Origin: Neoarius graeffei
Lineage: Eukaryota; Chordata; Actinopteri; Siluriformes; Ariidae
Direction of reading: 5' to 3'
Length of the DNA: 64,000 nucleotides
NCBI RefSeq assembly: GCF_027579695.1
Contig: NC_083577.1
Span: forward strand, 62,739,741 to 62,803,740
In this document: positions 1 to 11,815 of the stretch, one piece after another
Layout of the letters: each line of letters opens with the position of its first letter
Numbering within the stretch: the stretch's first letter is position 1
The notes under the pieces: model-generated
Databases searched by the model: none
What the model was told of the DNA's origin: nothing
The model's input: only the letters and a program-made list of their open reading frames with translations
Made by a program: the position numbers and the translations under genes

Positions 1-621
1 CAAAACGGGCGTAAAAGAGGTTTAAATCCTCAGCCAAGGTGGGACTGTCAGCTGAGGGTGGTGGTGTTTTCCTCTTATAGTCCATGATGGCCCTGATGCC
101 CTCCCAGACCTGCCTTGGGTTTGTGGTGGTGTCAAACCTGGCCTCAATACGCCTCCTGTGATGGTGTTTGGCAGTATTGATGCCTCTCTTCAGGTTGGCC
201 CTGGCAGCACTGTACGCCTCCTGGTCCCCATAGTGAAACGCAGAGTCTCTAGCTCGGATAAGCTGTTTTACTCCATGTGTCATCCATGGTGGTGTATTAG
301 GGAACACACGGAATTGCCTCCAGCAGGTGACATTGTCCACACAGAAGCAGATGTAATCTAAAACAGTGGAGGTATAATTGTCCAGTGAAACACGACTGTC
401 AGTGTCCTGCTCTTTGAATACATCTCAGTCTGTGTGGTGGAAACAATCCTGGAGCATAGGAACTGCGTCCACCGGCCATGTTCTCACAGTTTTGGTTGTG
501 ATCCCAGTGCTCTTGATCTTAGGTGTATACCGTGGGTGTAGCAGAAGAGAGAGGTGGTCTGACAGACCCAGGTGGGGGTGGGCCTGGGCCTTGTATGCGT
601 CTGCTACATTAGTATACACCT
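1..621 (-). mobile_element. LINE ORF2 fragment (endonuclease end and EN-RT linker)
   Basis: Read on the - strand, this stretch gives a continuous non-LTR retrotransposon polyprotein. It opens with the end of the endonuclease domain (LSDHLSLLLHP, the conserved SDH motif) at about 570-535, then passes through the linker between endonuclease and reverse transcriptase, with RVFPNTPPWMT near 310-280 and RQVWEGIRAIMDYK near 115-75. It runs off the window start before reverse transcriptase is reached. The 5' side is cut at about 621 by a SINE fragment. It is a dead fragment in this view; the family looks jockey/RTE-like but I cannot name it. Confidence 0.7.
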
Positions 622-727
622 AACATGCAAACTCCACACAGAAAGGCCCTCGCCAGCCGCTGGGCTTGAACCCAGGACCTTCTTGCTGTGAGGCAACAGT
701 GCTAACCACTACACCACCGTGCCGGCC
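622..727 (-). mobile_element. SINE fragment (5' tRNA-like head only)
   Basis: Only the first ~105 bp of the common tRNA-headed SINE of this window are present, in reverse orientation, abutting the LINE fragment. The promoter B-box equivalent is visible as the reverse complement of GGTTCAAGCCC. Confidence 0.75.
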
Positions 728-823
728 CCACAGGAATAGTAAAGTCTGGCAATTCTGAAGTTGTGGGGACATTTGGATGGTCCCCACAAGGAAATTGTTG
801 TTGTCGCTGTTGTTTCAACAAAT

Positions 824-1200
824 CTCATCTCATCTCATTATCTCTAGCTGCTTTATCCTTCTACAGGGTCGCAGGCAAGCTGGAGCCTATCCCAGCTGAC
901 TACGGGCGAAAGGCGGGGTACACCCTGGACAAGTCGCCAGGTCATCACAGGGCTGACACATAGACACAGACAACCATTCACACTCACATTCACACCTACG
1001 GTCAATTTAGAGTCACCAGTTAACCTAACCTGCATGTCTTTGGACTGTGGGGGAAACCGGAGCACCCGGAGGAAACCCACGCGGACACGGGGAGAACATG
1101 CAAACTCCACACAGAAAGGCCCTCGCCGGCCCCGGGGCTCAAACCCAGGACCTTCTTGCTGTGAGGCGACAGCGCTAACCACTACACCACCGTGCCGCCC
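824..1200 (-). mobile_element. tRNA-derived SINE, full length (reference copy)
   Basis: This is the dominant repeat of the window, about 370 bp. In its own 5'-3' direction it starts GGCGGCACGGTGGTGTAG, has pol III-like A-box and B-box (GGTTCGAGCC) sequences in the tRNA-like head, a conserved body, and a 3' end GGATAAAGCGGCTAGAGATAATGAG followed by a GATGA-rich tail. It is flanked by a perfect 13-bp target duplication, TGTTTCAACAAAT, at 811-823 and 1201-1213, showing LINE-style retroposition. The short ORFs across all copies are chance readings of the SINE. Confidence 0.9.
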
Positions 1201-1380
1201 TGTTTCAACAAATATTTAAAAAAATAAAATAAAAGAGCCAGAAAGTTTCATTTTCATTACTGAGTTAGGGTTAGGTTTAGGGGCAGGCACAGCATTAATT
1301 AACTGCATTAATAATTATGTCATTGGAAGGTCCTCACAAGGATAGTGAGACAAATGTGTGTGTGTGTGTGTGCTTTGCAG

Positions 1381-1774
1381 GCAGGAGGTACTACAGGATA
1401 TGCAGGAACAAGTGAGCAAGTTGACTGCACTGCTCCAGGATGAACGCAGATCACACCAACAGAGCTACCGTGCAGTCAGATAAACTCTCCTCCCTCCGAG
1501 TCTCACTGATTTGTTCCATATGTAGCCCCTGATCCCCTGTTGTCATAAGACTTGTATTCACTCATGTCCATCTCAACACTCTCTTACATTACTAGATACC
1601 CCTGCTGATTCTCTCTCTCTTTGTTTCAGTCTGTCAGTCTCCCTGTCTCTCTATTTATCTCTCTCTGTGTTAATTTTTTCAGCAGTGTTTTATATTGGTA
1701 TGGCTGCTACATGTCACATAATTGCTAAAGCAAGTAAATAAATGAACAGATTGGTGTTAACAGAATCAATGGAA

Positions 1775-1824
<50 letters not shown>

Positions 1825-2889
1825 TCATTACATTGCTGCACAATTAAACACACGAATACAATTAAATAGATGATAGATAAATAAGAGAGATTAGTGTCTG
1901 TCTCTCTCTAGTTGTTACACGAAGCAGAGAACAAGGATGAAAAAAGCAGGCGACAACATCAGCAGGAAATTGAGTAGGATTCTAAGATTTTTTTTTTTAA
2001 TACAAAAAAATTTCCTCGTCAACTTATTTTGATCCTTCCATATTAAGCCTCCATTACAGTAGGAATCTCTCTCTCTCTCTCTCTCTCTCAGGCAACTAAT
2101 CCAGGACCACAGGTCTGAGATGAGTAAACTGGTGGAATCTCACACTAGGACTCTAGTAGATGAAAAGAAAAGTGCTGAGGAGAGATATGGTATGATCACA
2201 GAGGACAATGGTGTGATCTTTATATAAGATTAGAGTAAAGGCAGGCCAGTCTCAGCCTCAGACACTCCACCCATGGAATAGACAGCATCTGCTGTAGCAT
2301 CTTTTGTACACTTTTCTGGCCCCAACCTTCAGGATCTTGAAGGTTTATATACAGTACTGTGCAAAAGTCTTAGGCACCCTATTTTTTTTCCATACAAACT
2401 TTGTAATAGATTTCTATTTTATGACGTCTACGTTATCAAGTCAGTACAAAAACATTTTAGAGTTCCAAATGTTCATTTTCCAGCACAAAATTAAATGTTA
2501 CCAAAAAAAATTTGTATCTGAGCAGCATATTACATAAGAGACCATTTTTCAGAATAAAAAGAAAACATAATGAAGGCTACTGGGTTTTCCTGCAAAATTA
2601 AGAAGCGAGTATGACAGTCAAAGTGTCCAGAAGAACCGTGGCTGGTTCTGCAAAATGCTCAGTAAAACCTACAGCTCATTTCCTTATAAAACTGCACTAA
2701 CTGTACCTGAGACTACTATTTTTTTAAAGCAAAGGGTCGTCTCACACCAAATGTTGCCTTTGTTTAATTTATTATGGCTTACTATTGTTTATAGTATTTT
2801 TTTATGTTGAAACATTTAATTTCATTATTTTTAAGCCATCTTTGGTCTACAGCATTTCTTTACATGTGCCTAGACTTTTACACAGTAGC

Positions 2890-2925
<36 letters not shown>

Positions 2926-5796
2926 TTACTTCTTTCATTATAGCACTGCTCAAAAAGGACTATGAGTTCCTCAAATGCTCCTTCAGACCTTATAAGGTAA
3001 GAGTACCACAATTTTAAGTGATTCTGAACTAAAACCATTTTATAATAATCGTGGAGGTTGAGCTCATGTTTATATGTATGTTGTGTGTGTAATAGGACAG
3101 TGTGTTTGATGACAACAACTGTTCAAAGAGTAAAGAGGAGCAGGAGAGATGCCTGAAGAAACAACTCTTATTGTGTGAGTCCAGGCTCTTTTCCAAAGGG
3201 CATTATCTAAAGAGTGTGATGATCTAGCAATCTGATAATAAGTGCACTGAATTTGCAATATAATTTCGGTCTTCAGTGAAATAGTAAAATGGCTGAAGTA
3301 ATGCCTGAAGTATGGCCTGCATCTGTGAAGGGTGTACATTATAGTCACCAGAGTGTGATCCTTTTTAGTGAAGGAGCAGCTGAATCAGAGTGAGGCAGAG
3401 AGAGAGAGGCAAAGAAAGATTTTTCACTCAGAGACTACAGAACTTCATACCAATTTTAAAGCGGAGATTGAGGTAAGCAGAATATTCGGATGTAGTACAT
3501 GTTAATTCTGAATAGGGAATCAATGCAACAGGCTATAATATGGTTTGTTTCAAATAATATAAATATTGCTGTCCACAGGTAAACAAAGGTAAAATTATAA
3601 AGTTGTAAAGTCTGTATCTCTGAAATAGGCTTTTTTTTTGACAGTATATGTTTATATGTGGGTGGCACGGTGGTGTAGTGGTTAGCACTGTCACCTCACA
3701 GCAAGAAGGTCCGGGTTCGAGCTGACAAGGGCCTTTCTGTGCGGAGTTTGCATGTTCTCCCCGTGTCCGTGTGGGTTTCCTCCGGTTTCCCCCACAGTCC
3801 AAAGACATGCAGGTTAGGTTAACTGGTGACTCTAAATTGACCGTAGGTGTGAATGTGAGTGTGAATGGTTGTCTGTGTCTATGTGTCAGCCCTGTGATGA
3901 CCTGGCGACTTGTCCAGGGTGTACCCCGCCTTTCGCCTGTAGTCAGCTGGGATAGGCTCCAACTTGCCTGCAACCCTGTAGAACAGGATAAAGCGGCTAG
4001 AGATAATGAGATGAGATGAGATGAGATGATTATATGTAGCCCTGCGATGACCTGGCGACTTGTCCAGGGTGTACCCCGCCTCTCACCCATAGTCAGCTGG
4101 GATAGGCTCCAACTTGGCTGCGACCCTGTAGAACAGGATAAGTGGCTACAGATAATGGATGGATGGATGGATAGATGTTTGTATATTCTCATGGATAAAT
4201 GAGCTATGTCTTATTTCTTCTCAAAGTTAAATCTCTCATCTCATCTCATTATCTGTAGCCGCTTTATCCTGTTCTACAGGGTCGCAGGCAAGCTGGAGCC
4301 TATCCCAGCTGACTATGGGCGAAAGGCGGGGTACACCCTGGACAAGTCGCCAGGTCATCACAGGGCTCACACATAGGCTACGTTTACATTACGTCGAATC
4401 AGCGGATCATCAGATTAACGTTCTTAAAATGATTCGCGTTTACACTAAAACCGTTAGCCGTGCACACAGCAACACCAATACGCGGATACGCTCGGCTCCG
4501 CAGGCATCCTGCGCTCCAAATCACTCCACCCTGAACAGCGAGTGCCCTCTGGAGGGTGCGCACTCCGGCCCTGCGCAGCTCACAGAGTGCGCGAGTGAAG
4601 TGAACAAGCCATGATTCGGGACTGAGCCGCTGTGTGTGTGATCCCAGCGCATATCACTTATTACTTGCAAGTGGAAGGATGGCAAGCCTAAAGACAATCA
4701 TAACTACACAGTGGGCAGTATTTGCATCAGTATTTGCAGTATTTTCATACTTTTATACTCTTTAATGAAAGGTGATACAAGGCGGAAGTCCGCGCCGTTT
4801 TTCAGCAGTCGCGTCACATGACCAACGCCAGCGAATCAGGAAGGTGGATGTCACAGTGACGTTGTCCAATGAGACGCCAGCTAGAGCTCAGCACAGCGTA
4901 TTCGCGTATTCTGAATGTTTACACAGCACCGGAGCTGATACGATCTAGATTGAATACGTGGACGCTGGCGGATTCCCGTTTCCCCGCTTTTCCAGGGGGG
5001 TTAATGTAAACGGACAGTGCATCCGCGAAGAAAACGAGATAGATACGGTCTAGTGTAAACGTAGCCATAGACACAGACAACCATTCACACTCACATTCAC
5101 ACCTACGACCAATTTAGAGTCACCGGTTAGCCTAACCTGCATGTCTTTGGACTGTGGGGGAAACCGGAGCACCCGGAGGAAACCCACGCGGACACGGGGA
5201 GAACATGCAAACTCCGCACAGAAAGGCCCTCGCCGGCCACGGGGCTCGAACCCGGACTTTCTTGCTGTGAGGCGACAGCGCTAACCACTACACCACCGTG
5301 CCGCCCCCAAAGTTAAGTCATTTAATCCATATTTTGTAAACGGTTTTTAAATTTTATCATTTTTTTCTGACAGTAAATTGTCGTGAATAATTCCATAATA
5401 ATAAAAAATGGGTGATGTTTGTGCAGGGCTTGAAGAGGCAGCTAAAAGAGAAAGACATGACTATCAGCTTGCTGAGAGCAGCTCTGCATCAAACTCAGGA
5501 GGAGCTAAATATTATGGTTAGGCGTACACTATTTTAATCATATCACTTTGTTAAAGATAGAAGCAAAAGCCTATGCAATTTTTTCATGATAATTGAATAT
5601 ATAGATTGAATAAATAGACATTTTATCATTTGTCATTTGGCTGCATTTTTTTTTTCTATTTTACTTTTACTATAATCTTTAATGGGCAATGACTTTTGGT
5701 GTTTTCTAACAGATGTGCCGTCTGTCAGAGCCGGGAAAAGGCACCCCCTCCACAGATGCATCAATGACCAGGAGCAAGCTAACAGACCAGTATTAA
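1381..5796 (+). CDS. flacc1: Coiled-coil protein, probably FLACC1/ALS2CR12 (C-terminal 220 residues, 8 exons)
   Basis: Eight exons join in one open frame: 1381-1474, 1912-1973, 2092-2189, 2944-2996, 3096-3174, 3369-3472, 5427-5516 and 5713-5796 (TAA stop). All acceptors end in AG and all donors begin with GT; phases match at every junction. The first exon completes a codon begun upstream of the window, so the N-terminus is missing. The product is almost wholly charged heptad-type coiled coil (LQDMQEQVSKLTALLQDE, KKDYEFLKCSFRPYK, LKEQLNQSEAERERQR) with a short uncoiled tail ending KLTDQY. The name rests on synteny rather than motif: in mammals FLACC1, a sperm-flagellum coiled-coil protein of about 445 residues, sits tail-to-tail with CASP8, as this gene does with the caspase at 13.5 kb. 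Another coiled-coil gene cannot be excluded. Confidence 0.65.
1777..1820. repeat. (CA)n microsatellite
   Basis: Uninterrupted CA run of about 22 units in the first flacc1 intron. A shorter (GT)n lies just before the exon at 1381, and a (CT)n run forms the acceptor tract of the exon at 2092. Confidence 0.9.
2357..2885. mobile_element. Non-autonomous Tc1/mariner element (MITE)
   Basis: Inverted ends CTGTGCAAAAGTCTTAGGCAC (left) and its near complement on the right, each flanked by TA (2355-2356 and 2886-2887). No transposase frame inside. It lies in the flacc1 intron between the exons at 2189 and 2944. Confidence 0.75.
3660..4029 (+). mobile_element. tRNA-derived SINE in flacc1 intron
   Basis: Complete copy with an extended (GATGA)n tail. 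Target duplication TTATATGT at 3652-3659 and 4030-4037. Confidence 0.88.
4038..4172 (+). mobile_element. 3' half of a second SINE subfamily, tail (GGAT)n
   Basis: Directly after the preceding SINE comes a second copy of only the 3' body (from AGCCCTGCGATGACCTGGCG), ending in GGATGGATGGATGG instead of the GATGA tail. Sequence differences (CTCACCCATAG, AAGTGGCTACAG) place it in the subfamily also seen at 6247-6605. Confidence 0.75.
4231..5307 (-). mobile_element. SINE split by a 691-bp DNA element
   Basis: A full SINE in reverse orientation, bounded by the 9-bp duplication CAAAGTTAA (4222-4230 and 5308-5316). Its body is interrupted at 4376-5066 by the terminal-inverted-repeat element listed separately; removing that insert and one ATA restores a normal SINE. 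Confidence 0.88.
4376..5066. mobile_element. Non-autonomous TIR element inserted in a SINE
   Basis: Inverted ends GGCTACGTTTACA / TGTAAACGTAGCC, 3-bp target duplication ATA (4373-4375 and 5067-5069). GC-rich interior with no long frame. A 3-bp duplication fits the PIF/Harbinger type, but the duplication is not the usual TWA and the superfamily is uncertain. Confidence 0.75.
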
Positions 5797-7233
5797 AGGT
5801 GTACTATGTAGGATTTAATGGCATCTAGCAGTGAGGTTGCAGATTGCAAACAATTGAATACCCCTCCCCCAGCGTTCCCTTTCCAAGTGTGTATTAGAAC
5901 CTATAGTGGTCATCAGGTGCAGTAATAACTGTCTACAGAGCCATGGAAGCACATGTGCTGGCACTTTTTTGTTTATCTTAGGGACTGTTAACATCAAGAT
6001 TTCAATTGCTTTAGGTGGGTTTCAGATATACTGTATTTGCGATATGAAGCTAAAATAAAACAAGACTAGTGTCAAACACTTTTGAATCTTTTTATGGTTT
6101 ACTTCCAAAAACTATAAGTATGTGATTAATAGGCTAGGTGTTTGCCTGTGTACACTTACATTACATGTGCAGGAATAATAAAACTTTACTTCAAACAGGC
6201 TTAAACTGTGAGCATAATATTATTTTACTGGAACAACTAAAACAATGAGGGCGGCACGTTGGTGTAGTGGTTAGCGCTGTCGCCTCACAGCAAGAAGGTT
6301 CTGGGTTCGAGCCCAGTGGCTGACGAGGGTCTTTCTGTGTGGAGTTTGCATGTTCTTGCCATGTCTGTGTGGGTTTCCTCCAGGTGCTCTGGCTTCCTCC
6401 ACAGTGCAAAGACATGCAGGTTAGGCTAATTGGTGGCTCCAAATTGACCGTAGGTGTGAATGGTTATTTGTCTCTGTGTTAGCCCTGAGATAACCTGGTG
6501 ACTTGTCCAGGGTGTACCCCGCCTCTCACCCATAGTCAGCTGGGATAGGCTCCAGCTTGCCCGCAACCCTGTAGAACAGGATAAGCGGCTACAGCTAATG
6601 GATGGAACTAAAACAATTACAGAAGCAAGAATGCAACTTCACTGACATTTACCTGTTCTTTTTTCTTGTAGAGGCTCTTTTTCTATTTCTCTTGGCCGCT
6701 TACGTAACAAGTGTGACACGAAAAACATCTCAAAGATCAAAAATCTTAAACAAAAACTCTTTATTAATCTGATATTGACAGTAACTATTAACTGCAACAG
6801 TACTGTAAATAACTAATCAGGGCCAAACATTTATATTAATGTTTAACAAATTACTAAATTAAAAGTAAAAGCAAACCTAGAGTAAACACCATCAGTCTTT
6901 TAAAATGGGTCTACATACTTTGATTTCCTTTCTCCTTCTTCGTCTTCCTTTTAATGCTGGCTGCCACTTTTAAAATGTGAAACACAAAATGCTCTCTCAG
7001 GCCAGTGTTTTGTTTTTCTGTTCTGGGCTACTATAGCAATGCAACATGGAAACTCATTGGAAGAGGACCTGCTCCTTATGGAGACATGAAGGGTTCATTC
7101 AAAGCTTACAAAAACACAACTATTTGTAGTTACAGGTGATTATACACTAATAAAAACATAATTATGAATACTATATTCCATTCCCGCTCCCAAAATCCTA
7201 AATAGTTCTCCCTAAATCCTACAGCGTGTACCT
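5797..7233. mobile_element. TTAA-flanked TIR element directly after the flacc1 stop codon
   Basis: Imperfect inverted ends AGGTGTACTATGTAGG and AGGTACACGCTGTAGG (right end read in reverse) flanked on both sides by TTAA (5793-5796 and 7234-7237). TTAA duplications are typical of piggyBac-type insertion. The left TTAA contains the flacc1 TAA stop. No transposase frame is visible; a SINE has inserted at 6247-6605. Confidence 0.65.
6247..6605 (+). mobile_element. tRNA-derived SINE, GGATGG-tail subfamily
   Basis: Complete copy nested in the TTAA element. Perfect 12-bp duplication AACTAAAACAAT at 6235-6246 and 6606-6617. Confidence 0.88.
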
Positions 7234-7870
7234 TTAAAGCTAGACTACCTTTCAGATTTTTCAAGTGTAGGTTATAAAAAGAATTTTCCCTGATATCCAA
7301 TTATTTTTGGTTAGTGGACTCTAAATTCAAATCACAGACTTCCAAGTTTATTAGTTTTTTTTTCTAATAGAACAATTAATGAATTTAGGGCCATGTGGCC
7401 CTAAATTCTCCACCACTTTTGCCTGCTTCAACATGACCCAGTTCAAGATACTATGTCACGCACTACGTGGTGGGCTTTCCCCGTTCGTGCAAGGCATTAT
7501 GGGATACAAATTTGAAACAGGAAAGAAAAGTGGAAGACGTGAGTATTCAAATGAAACATGAAAGATCGACTACAGTAACAGAAAGCGAGAAGAAAAGACG
7601 TTATGTTGCAAAGGCAAGGAAATGCAGGACCAAATTAAAATATCGGCAGTCAGCGAGCACTTCGGTGCGATCAGCTGTTCGTTTTGCGACAAAATGATGT
7701 AACTGTTCTTGCATGGTCAAAGGTAAACCTGCACATGCGCACACGTACTTCCTCTGTCTGCTTGACTGCGCAAAGTGAGCGATTTCATGCACAATATTTG
7801 CTAGGGAATCCCCTTAAATTAAATAACTTCCCAGCCACAGAATGGCCTGATATTTTGTGAGATATTACAG
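7234..7870. other. No gene seen; displaced flacc1 3' flank and unknown repeat-like DNA
   Basis: The first ~130 bp should be the original 3' flank of flacc1. The stretch 7379-7850 has mixed composition and short overlapping frames on both strands with no recognisable domain; I make no coding call. Confidence 0.4.
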
Positions 7871-8158
7871 AAGGCAAGGCAAGGCAAGGCAAGTTTATTT
7901 ATATAGCACATTTCATACACAGTGGCAGTTCAATGTGCTTTACAGAAGTAAAAGCAAAACAGTAAACAATAGAAAATAAAATTACATAAAATAAATGGGG
8001 AAGAAAAATAATAAGAATTAAACAAATGAGATAAAAGTTCAATTAAAAATAAAAAAGGCAGCAGAATATAATAGAATAAAAGTTAAGTAAAATTTAAAAC
8101 ATGGAGAGACTGTAAAAGTAAAGCGTTTAAAACATGTAGAGATGGCAATATTGATAAT

Positions 8159-10621
8159 TTAGCAGAAAGCATCTGAAAACAGCTTGGTCTTTAATCTAGA
8201 TTTGAAGCTGCCAACAGCAGGAGCATTTTTGATGTCCTCTGGCAGTTGGTTCCATAGCTGTACTGCATAGTAGCTAAAAGCTGCTTCACCACACTTTGTT
8301 TTAACAACAGGTTTTACCAGTAAATTTTTCTGCTGCGATCTGGTACATGGGCGGCACGGTGGTGTAGTGGTTAGCGCTGTCGCCTCACAGCAAGAAGGTC
8401 CTGGGTTCGAGCCCCGGGGCTGGCGAGGGCCTTTCTGTGCGGAGTTTGCATGTTCTCCCCGTGTCCGCATGGGTTTCCTCCGGGTGCTCCGGTTTCCCCC
8501 ACAGTCCAAAGACATGCAGGTTAGGTTAACTGGTGACTCTAAATTGACCGTAGGTGTGAATGTGAGTGTGAATGGTTGTCTGTGTCTATGTGTCAGCCCT
8601 GTGATGACCTGGCGACTTGTCCAGGGTGTACCCCGCCTTTCGCCCGTAGTCAGCTGGGATAGGCTCCAGCTTGCCTGCGACCCTGTAGAAGGATAAAGCG
8701 GCTAGAGATAATGTGATGTGATGTGTGATCTGGTACATCTGATTGGGTTAGGCCGCTGCAACATATCAGAGAGGGAACTGGGCCCTGTACCATTTAGAGA
8801 TTTGTACACCAGCAGCAATGCTTTAAAGTCAATTCTGTAGCTTACTGGAAGCCAGTGAAGGGACCTTAAAATTGGAGTAATGTGCTCTGTTCTTTTTGTT
8901 CGTGTGAGAACCCTAGCCGCAGCATTTTGAACCAGCTGAAGTCGTTTGATGGTTTTTTTTGGCAGGCCTGTGAAAAGGCCATTGCAGTAATCAACCCTAC
9001 TAGAGATGAAGGCATGTATAAGTTTTTCCAGATCATTTTTTGACATAAGTCCTCTTAGTTTGGAAATGTTTTTTAGGTGATAAAATGCCGTTTTAGTGAT
9101 TGCTTTCATGTGCCTGTCAAAGTTTAGCTCGCTGTCAATGAAAACACCAAGATTTTTAACCATTTCTTTTGTTTTAATCCCCTTTGTGTCAAGAATAGTG
9201 GTAATCCTGAGTCTTTCATCTTTTTTTCCAAATAGAATTACTTCTGTTTTATCTGTGTTCAGCTGAAGAAAATTTTGTGACATCCAGTTGTTGATTTGAT
9301 CGATACACTGGTAGAGACATTCAAGGGGGACATAATCATTAGGTGATAGAGCAAGATAAATTTGGGTGTCATCTGCATAGCAGTGATATGAAATTGAATT
9401 GTCCTTGATAATTTGCCCAAGTGGGAGCATATAAAGGTTGAATAGTAATGGTCCAAGAATCGACCCCTGGGGGACACCACAGGTCAAGGACATTGACGCT
9501 GAGGTACAATTTCCCATGGCAACAAAGAAGCTTCTATCTTTTAAGTATGATTTTAACCAATTGATAACTTTACCAGTCAACCCAACCCAATGTTCAAGTC
9601 AATATAGCAGTATGTTGTGATCAACAGTATCAAAAGCTGCACTGAGGTCCAGTAATACCAGGACCGATGTTTTGCCTGCATCAGTATTAAGACGCATGTC
9701 ATTTATAACTTTAATCAGTGCTGTTTCAGTGCTATGATTGGCACGAAATCCTGATTGAAAGTTATCAAAACAGCTGTTTGATATCAAGAAGGCAGTTAAT
9801 TGATTGAAGACAATTTTTTCAAGGATTTTCCCGATGAATGGTAGTTTTGATATTGGCCTGTAGTTATTTAATACTGAAGCATCCAGATTATTCTTTTTAA
9901 GTAGGGGCTTTACAACGGCTTTTTTCAAGGACACAGGAACAATGCCAGTCTCTAGGGATGTATTTATGATTTGAAGCACATCTGTAATTATAAGATGTAG
10001 AACAGACTTAAAAAGGTTGGTGGGCAGAATGTCCAATTCAGATGTTGAGGAACTGAGATTTTGTACAGTTTTTTCAAGAGTCTCATAATCAATTAAACAA
10101 AATTCTGACATTGTGTTGAAATCTGTCTGTGTCACTGGTGATTGCAGTTTTTCAATTATTTGCAACTGAGATATATTATGAGCAATATTATGTCGTATTT
10201 TATCAATTTTACCTTTGAAGAAGGATGCAAACTCATTGCATTTATTAACTGAGAGAAGTTCAGGTGCTAATTGTGGTGGGGGATTTGTTAGCTTCTCTAC
10301 TGTTGAAAATAGCACACGGACATTGTTCATATTCCTGTTGATGATGTTGGAGAAGAAAGACTGTCTTGCTTTACGAATTTCATAATTATATTTACAAAGC
10401 ATCTCTTTATGGATTTGATAATGGATGTGAAGTTTAGTTTTGCTCCATTTTCTTTCAGTCTTTCTACATTCTCTCTTTAACAGTTTAACAGCTGGGTATT
10501 GCTTCCATGGTGCTTTCTGCTTATCATTGACTCTTTTGATTTTGAAGGGAGCAATATCATCCATAATTTGGGTCATATTTAAATTAAAATGTTCCATTAA
10601 ATCATCTACAGAGTCTGACAT
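8159..10621 (-). pseudogene. LINE ORF2, reverse transcriptase and C-terminal region (broken)
   Basis: Reverse transcriptase blocks in order: [20 protein letters not shown] (10.0-9.85 kb), [26 protein letters not shown], then a frame change near 9600, GVPQGSILGPLLFNLYM, and the catalytic CYADDTQIY with YADD at 9379-9368. The C-terminal part carries LQNAAARVLT and LHWLPVSYRI and resumes past the nested SINE with LWNQLPEDIKNA, ending KLFSDAFC at 8159. The frame change around 9600 and the SINE make it non-functional. Confidence 0.85.
8349..8726 (+). mobile_element. tRNA-derived SINE inside LINE ORF2
   Basis: Complete copy; 12-bp duplication GATCTGGTACAT at 8337-8348 and 8727-8738. It interrupts the C-terminal end of the reverse transcriptase frame, so it is younger than the LINE. 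Confidence 0.92.
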
Positions 10622-10649
10622 TTTGGTTGAGATCCGAGAGAGAGCTTGC

Positions 10650-11501
10650 TCAAAGAGAACACGTGTTGTTGTTTATGACTCTCCTACCCATAGTCGTTGA
10701 GCTGTTCTGAATGTGAGGAGACATAGAAACATCAGAGAAAACACAAAAATGATCAGATAAGGCCAGGTCGACAACAGTAGTAAAAACAATAAGACCCTTT
10801 GTGATGACGAGGTCAAGGGTATGACCACGAGAGTGGGTCGGCCCCTGTACATGTTGTACTAGGTTGAAGTTGTCAATAAGTGCAAGTAGTTCATTGGCAT
10901 AAGTGTTTTCAGGATTATCTACATGCAAGTTAAAATCTCCAGATATAATAAGACAGTCAAACTCTAAGCAAATGACTGACAACAGTTCACCAAACTCTTC
11001 CAGAAAAACTTTGGCTGAATGTCTCGGAGGCCTGTAAATAGTTAATAATAATATGTTAGGAGAGCATGTAACAAGTGCACATAAGTGTTCAAAGGATGTA
11101 AAATCACCAAGTGAGGATTGTTTACATTGAAAAGAGAATTTGAATATATTTGCGATCCCTCCACCTTTCCCCTGTCGGGTAACATTCATAAAATTAAAAT
11201 TTGGGGGAGCTGCTTCAATAAGGGTGGTAGCACTATTTGCTTGATCCAGCCAAGTTTCAGTTAGAAGCAAAAAATCAAGATTATGTTTGCAGATAAGATC
11301 ATTAATTAAAAATGACTTGTTTGAAAGTGATCTAATGTTCAGAAGAGCTAGCTTTACAGAAAGTCTAGAAGTAATATCCGCTTGAGCACTCTGATGTTGT
11401 TTTGAAACAGGAAGGAGACTAGACTGGTTTACCCCCTGGGTTAAATATGCTCTATGTTTTCTATTTCTTATCAACACAGGAATAGAGAATGGCATAGGCA
11501 T
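10650..11501 (-). pseudogene. LINE ORF2, endonuclease domain
   Basis: Apurinic-type endonuclease (exonuclease-endonuclease-phosphatase fold), which nicks target DNA to prime reverse transcription. Visible motifs in order: ALLNIRSL, LLTETWLD, GGGIA, TIYRPP, ISGDFNLHVD, GHTLDLVIT and the terminal LSDHF. The motif order and spacing are complete. It is separated from the reverse transcriptase frame by a frame change around 10650-10620, so the original single ORF2 is broken here. Confidence 0.85.
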
Positions 11502-11815
11502 ACTGGGTCCCAGCTTGTTTTCAAAACAACACCCAATGCAGGGACCCCCAGCATATCATACTAGACTTTCTTTATGTTCCATTCTGTTTGAGATTAAGAT
11601 TGGAGATGTCATGTATCTTTTAGATGGTGAAAAAGATTCGAAGCTAGCTGAAAGTCCTGGGCGAACACAGTTCAGTCTGTTGGTTGATTTTTGATGAACT
11701 GGGTACACAGCTTGTCGCGACAGATTTGGGCTGGAAAAAGAGAGTGTAGCCATTGGCAGCAGTCTCTGCATACTATTAGGGAAATCCATGCAGGGGGGAG
11801 ACGGAGATGGTATGA

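Noticed and set aside
3657-3730. tRNA gene-like heads of SINEs
   Set aside because: The B-box and part of the fold remain, but acceptor pairing is lost and the head is fused to the SINE body; these are retroposons, not tRNA genes.
3533-4192. 219-residue frame on the - strand rich in TGERRGTPWTSRQVITG
   Set aside because: It is the chance translation of two SINE copies; the same peptide appears wherever the SINE occurs, in either strand context.
7379-7697. Overlapping basic frames near 7.4-7.7 kb (KKRRYVAKARKCRTKLKYRQ)
   Set aside because: Composition looks like a small DNA-binding start, but there is no conserved motif and a stop follows within 80 codons.
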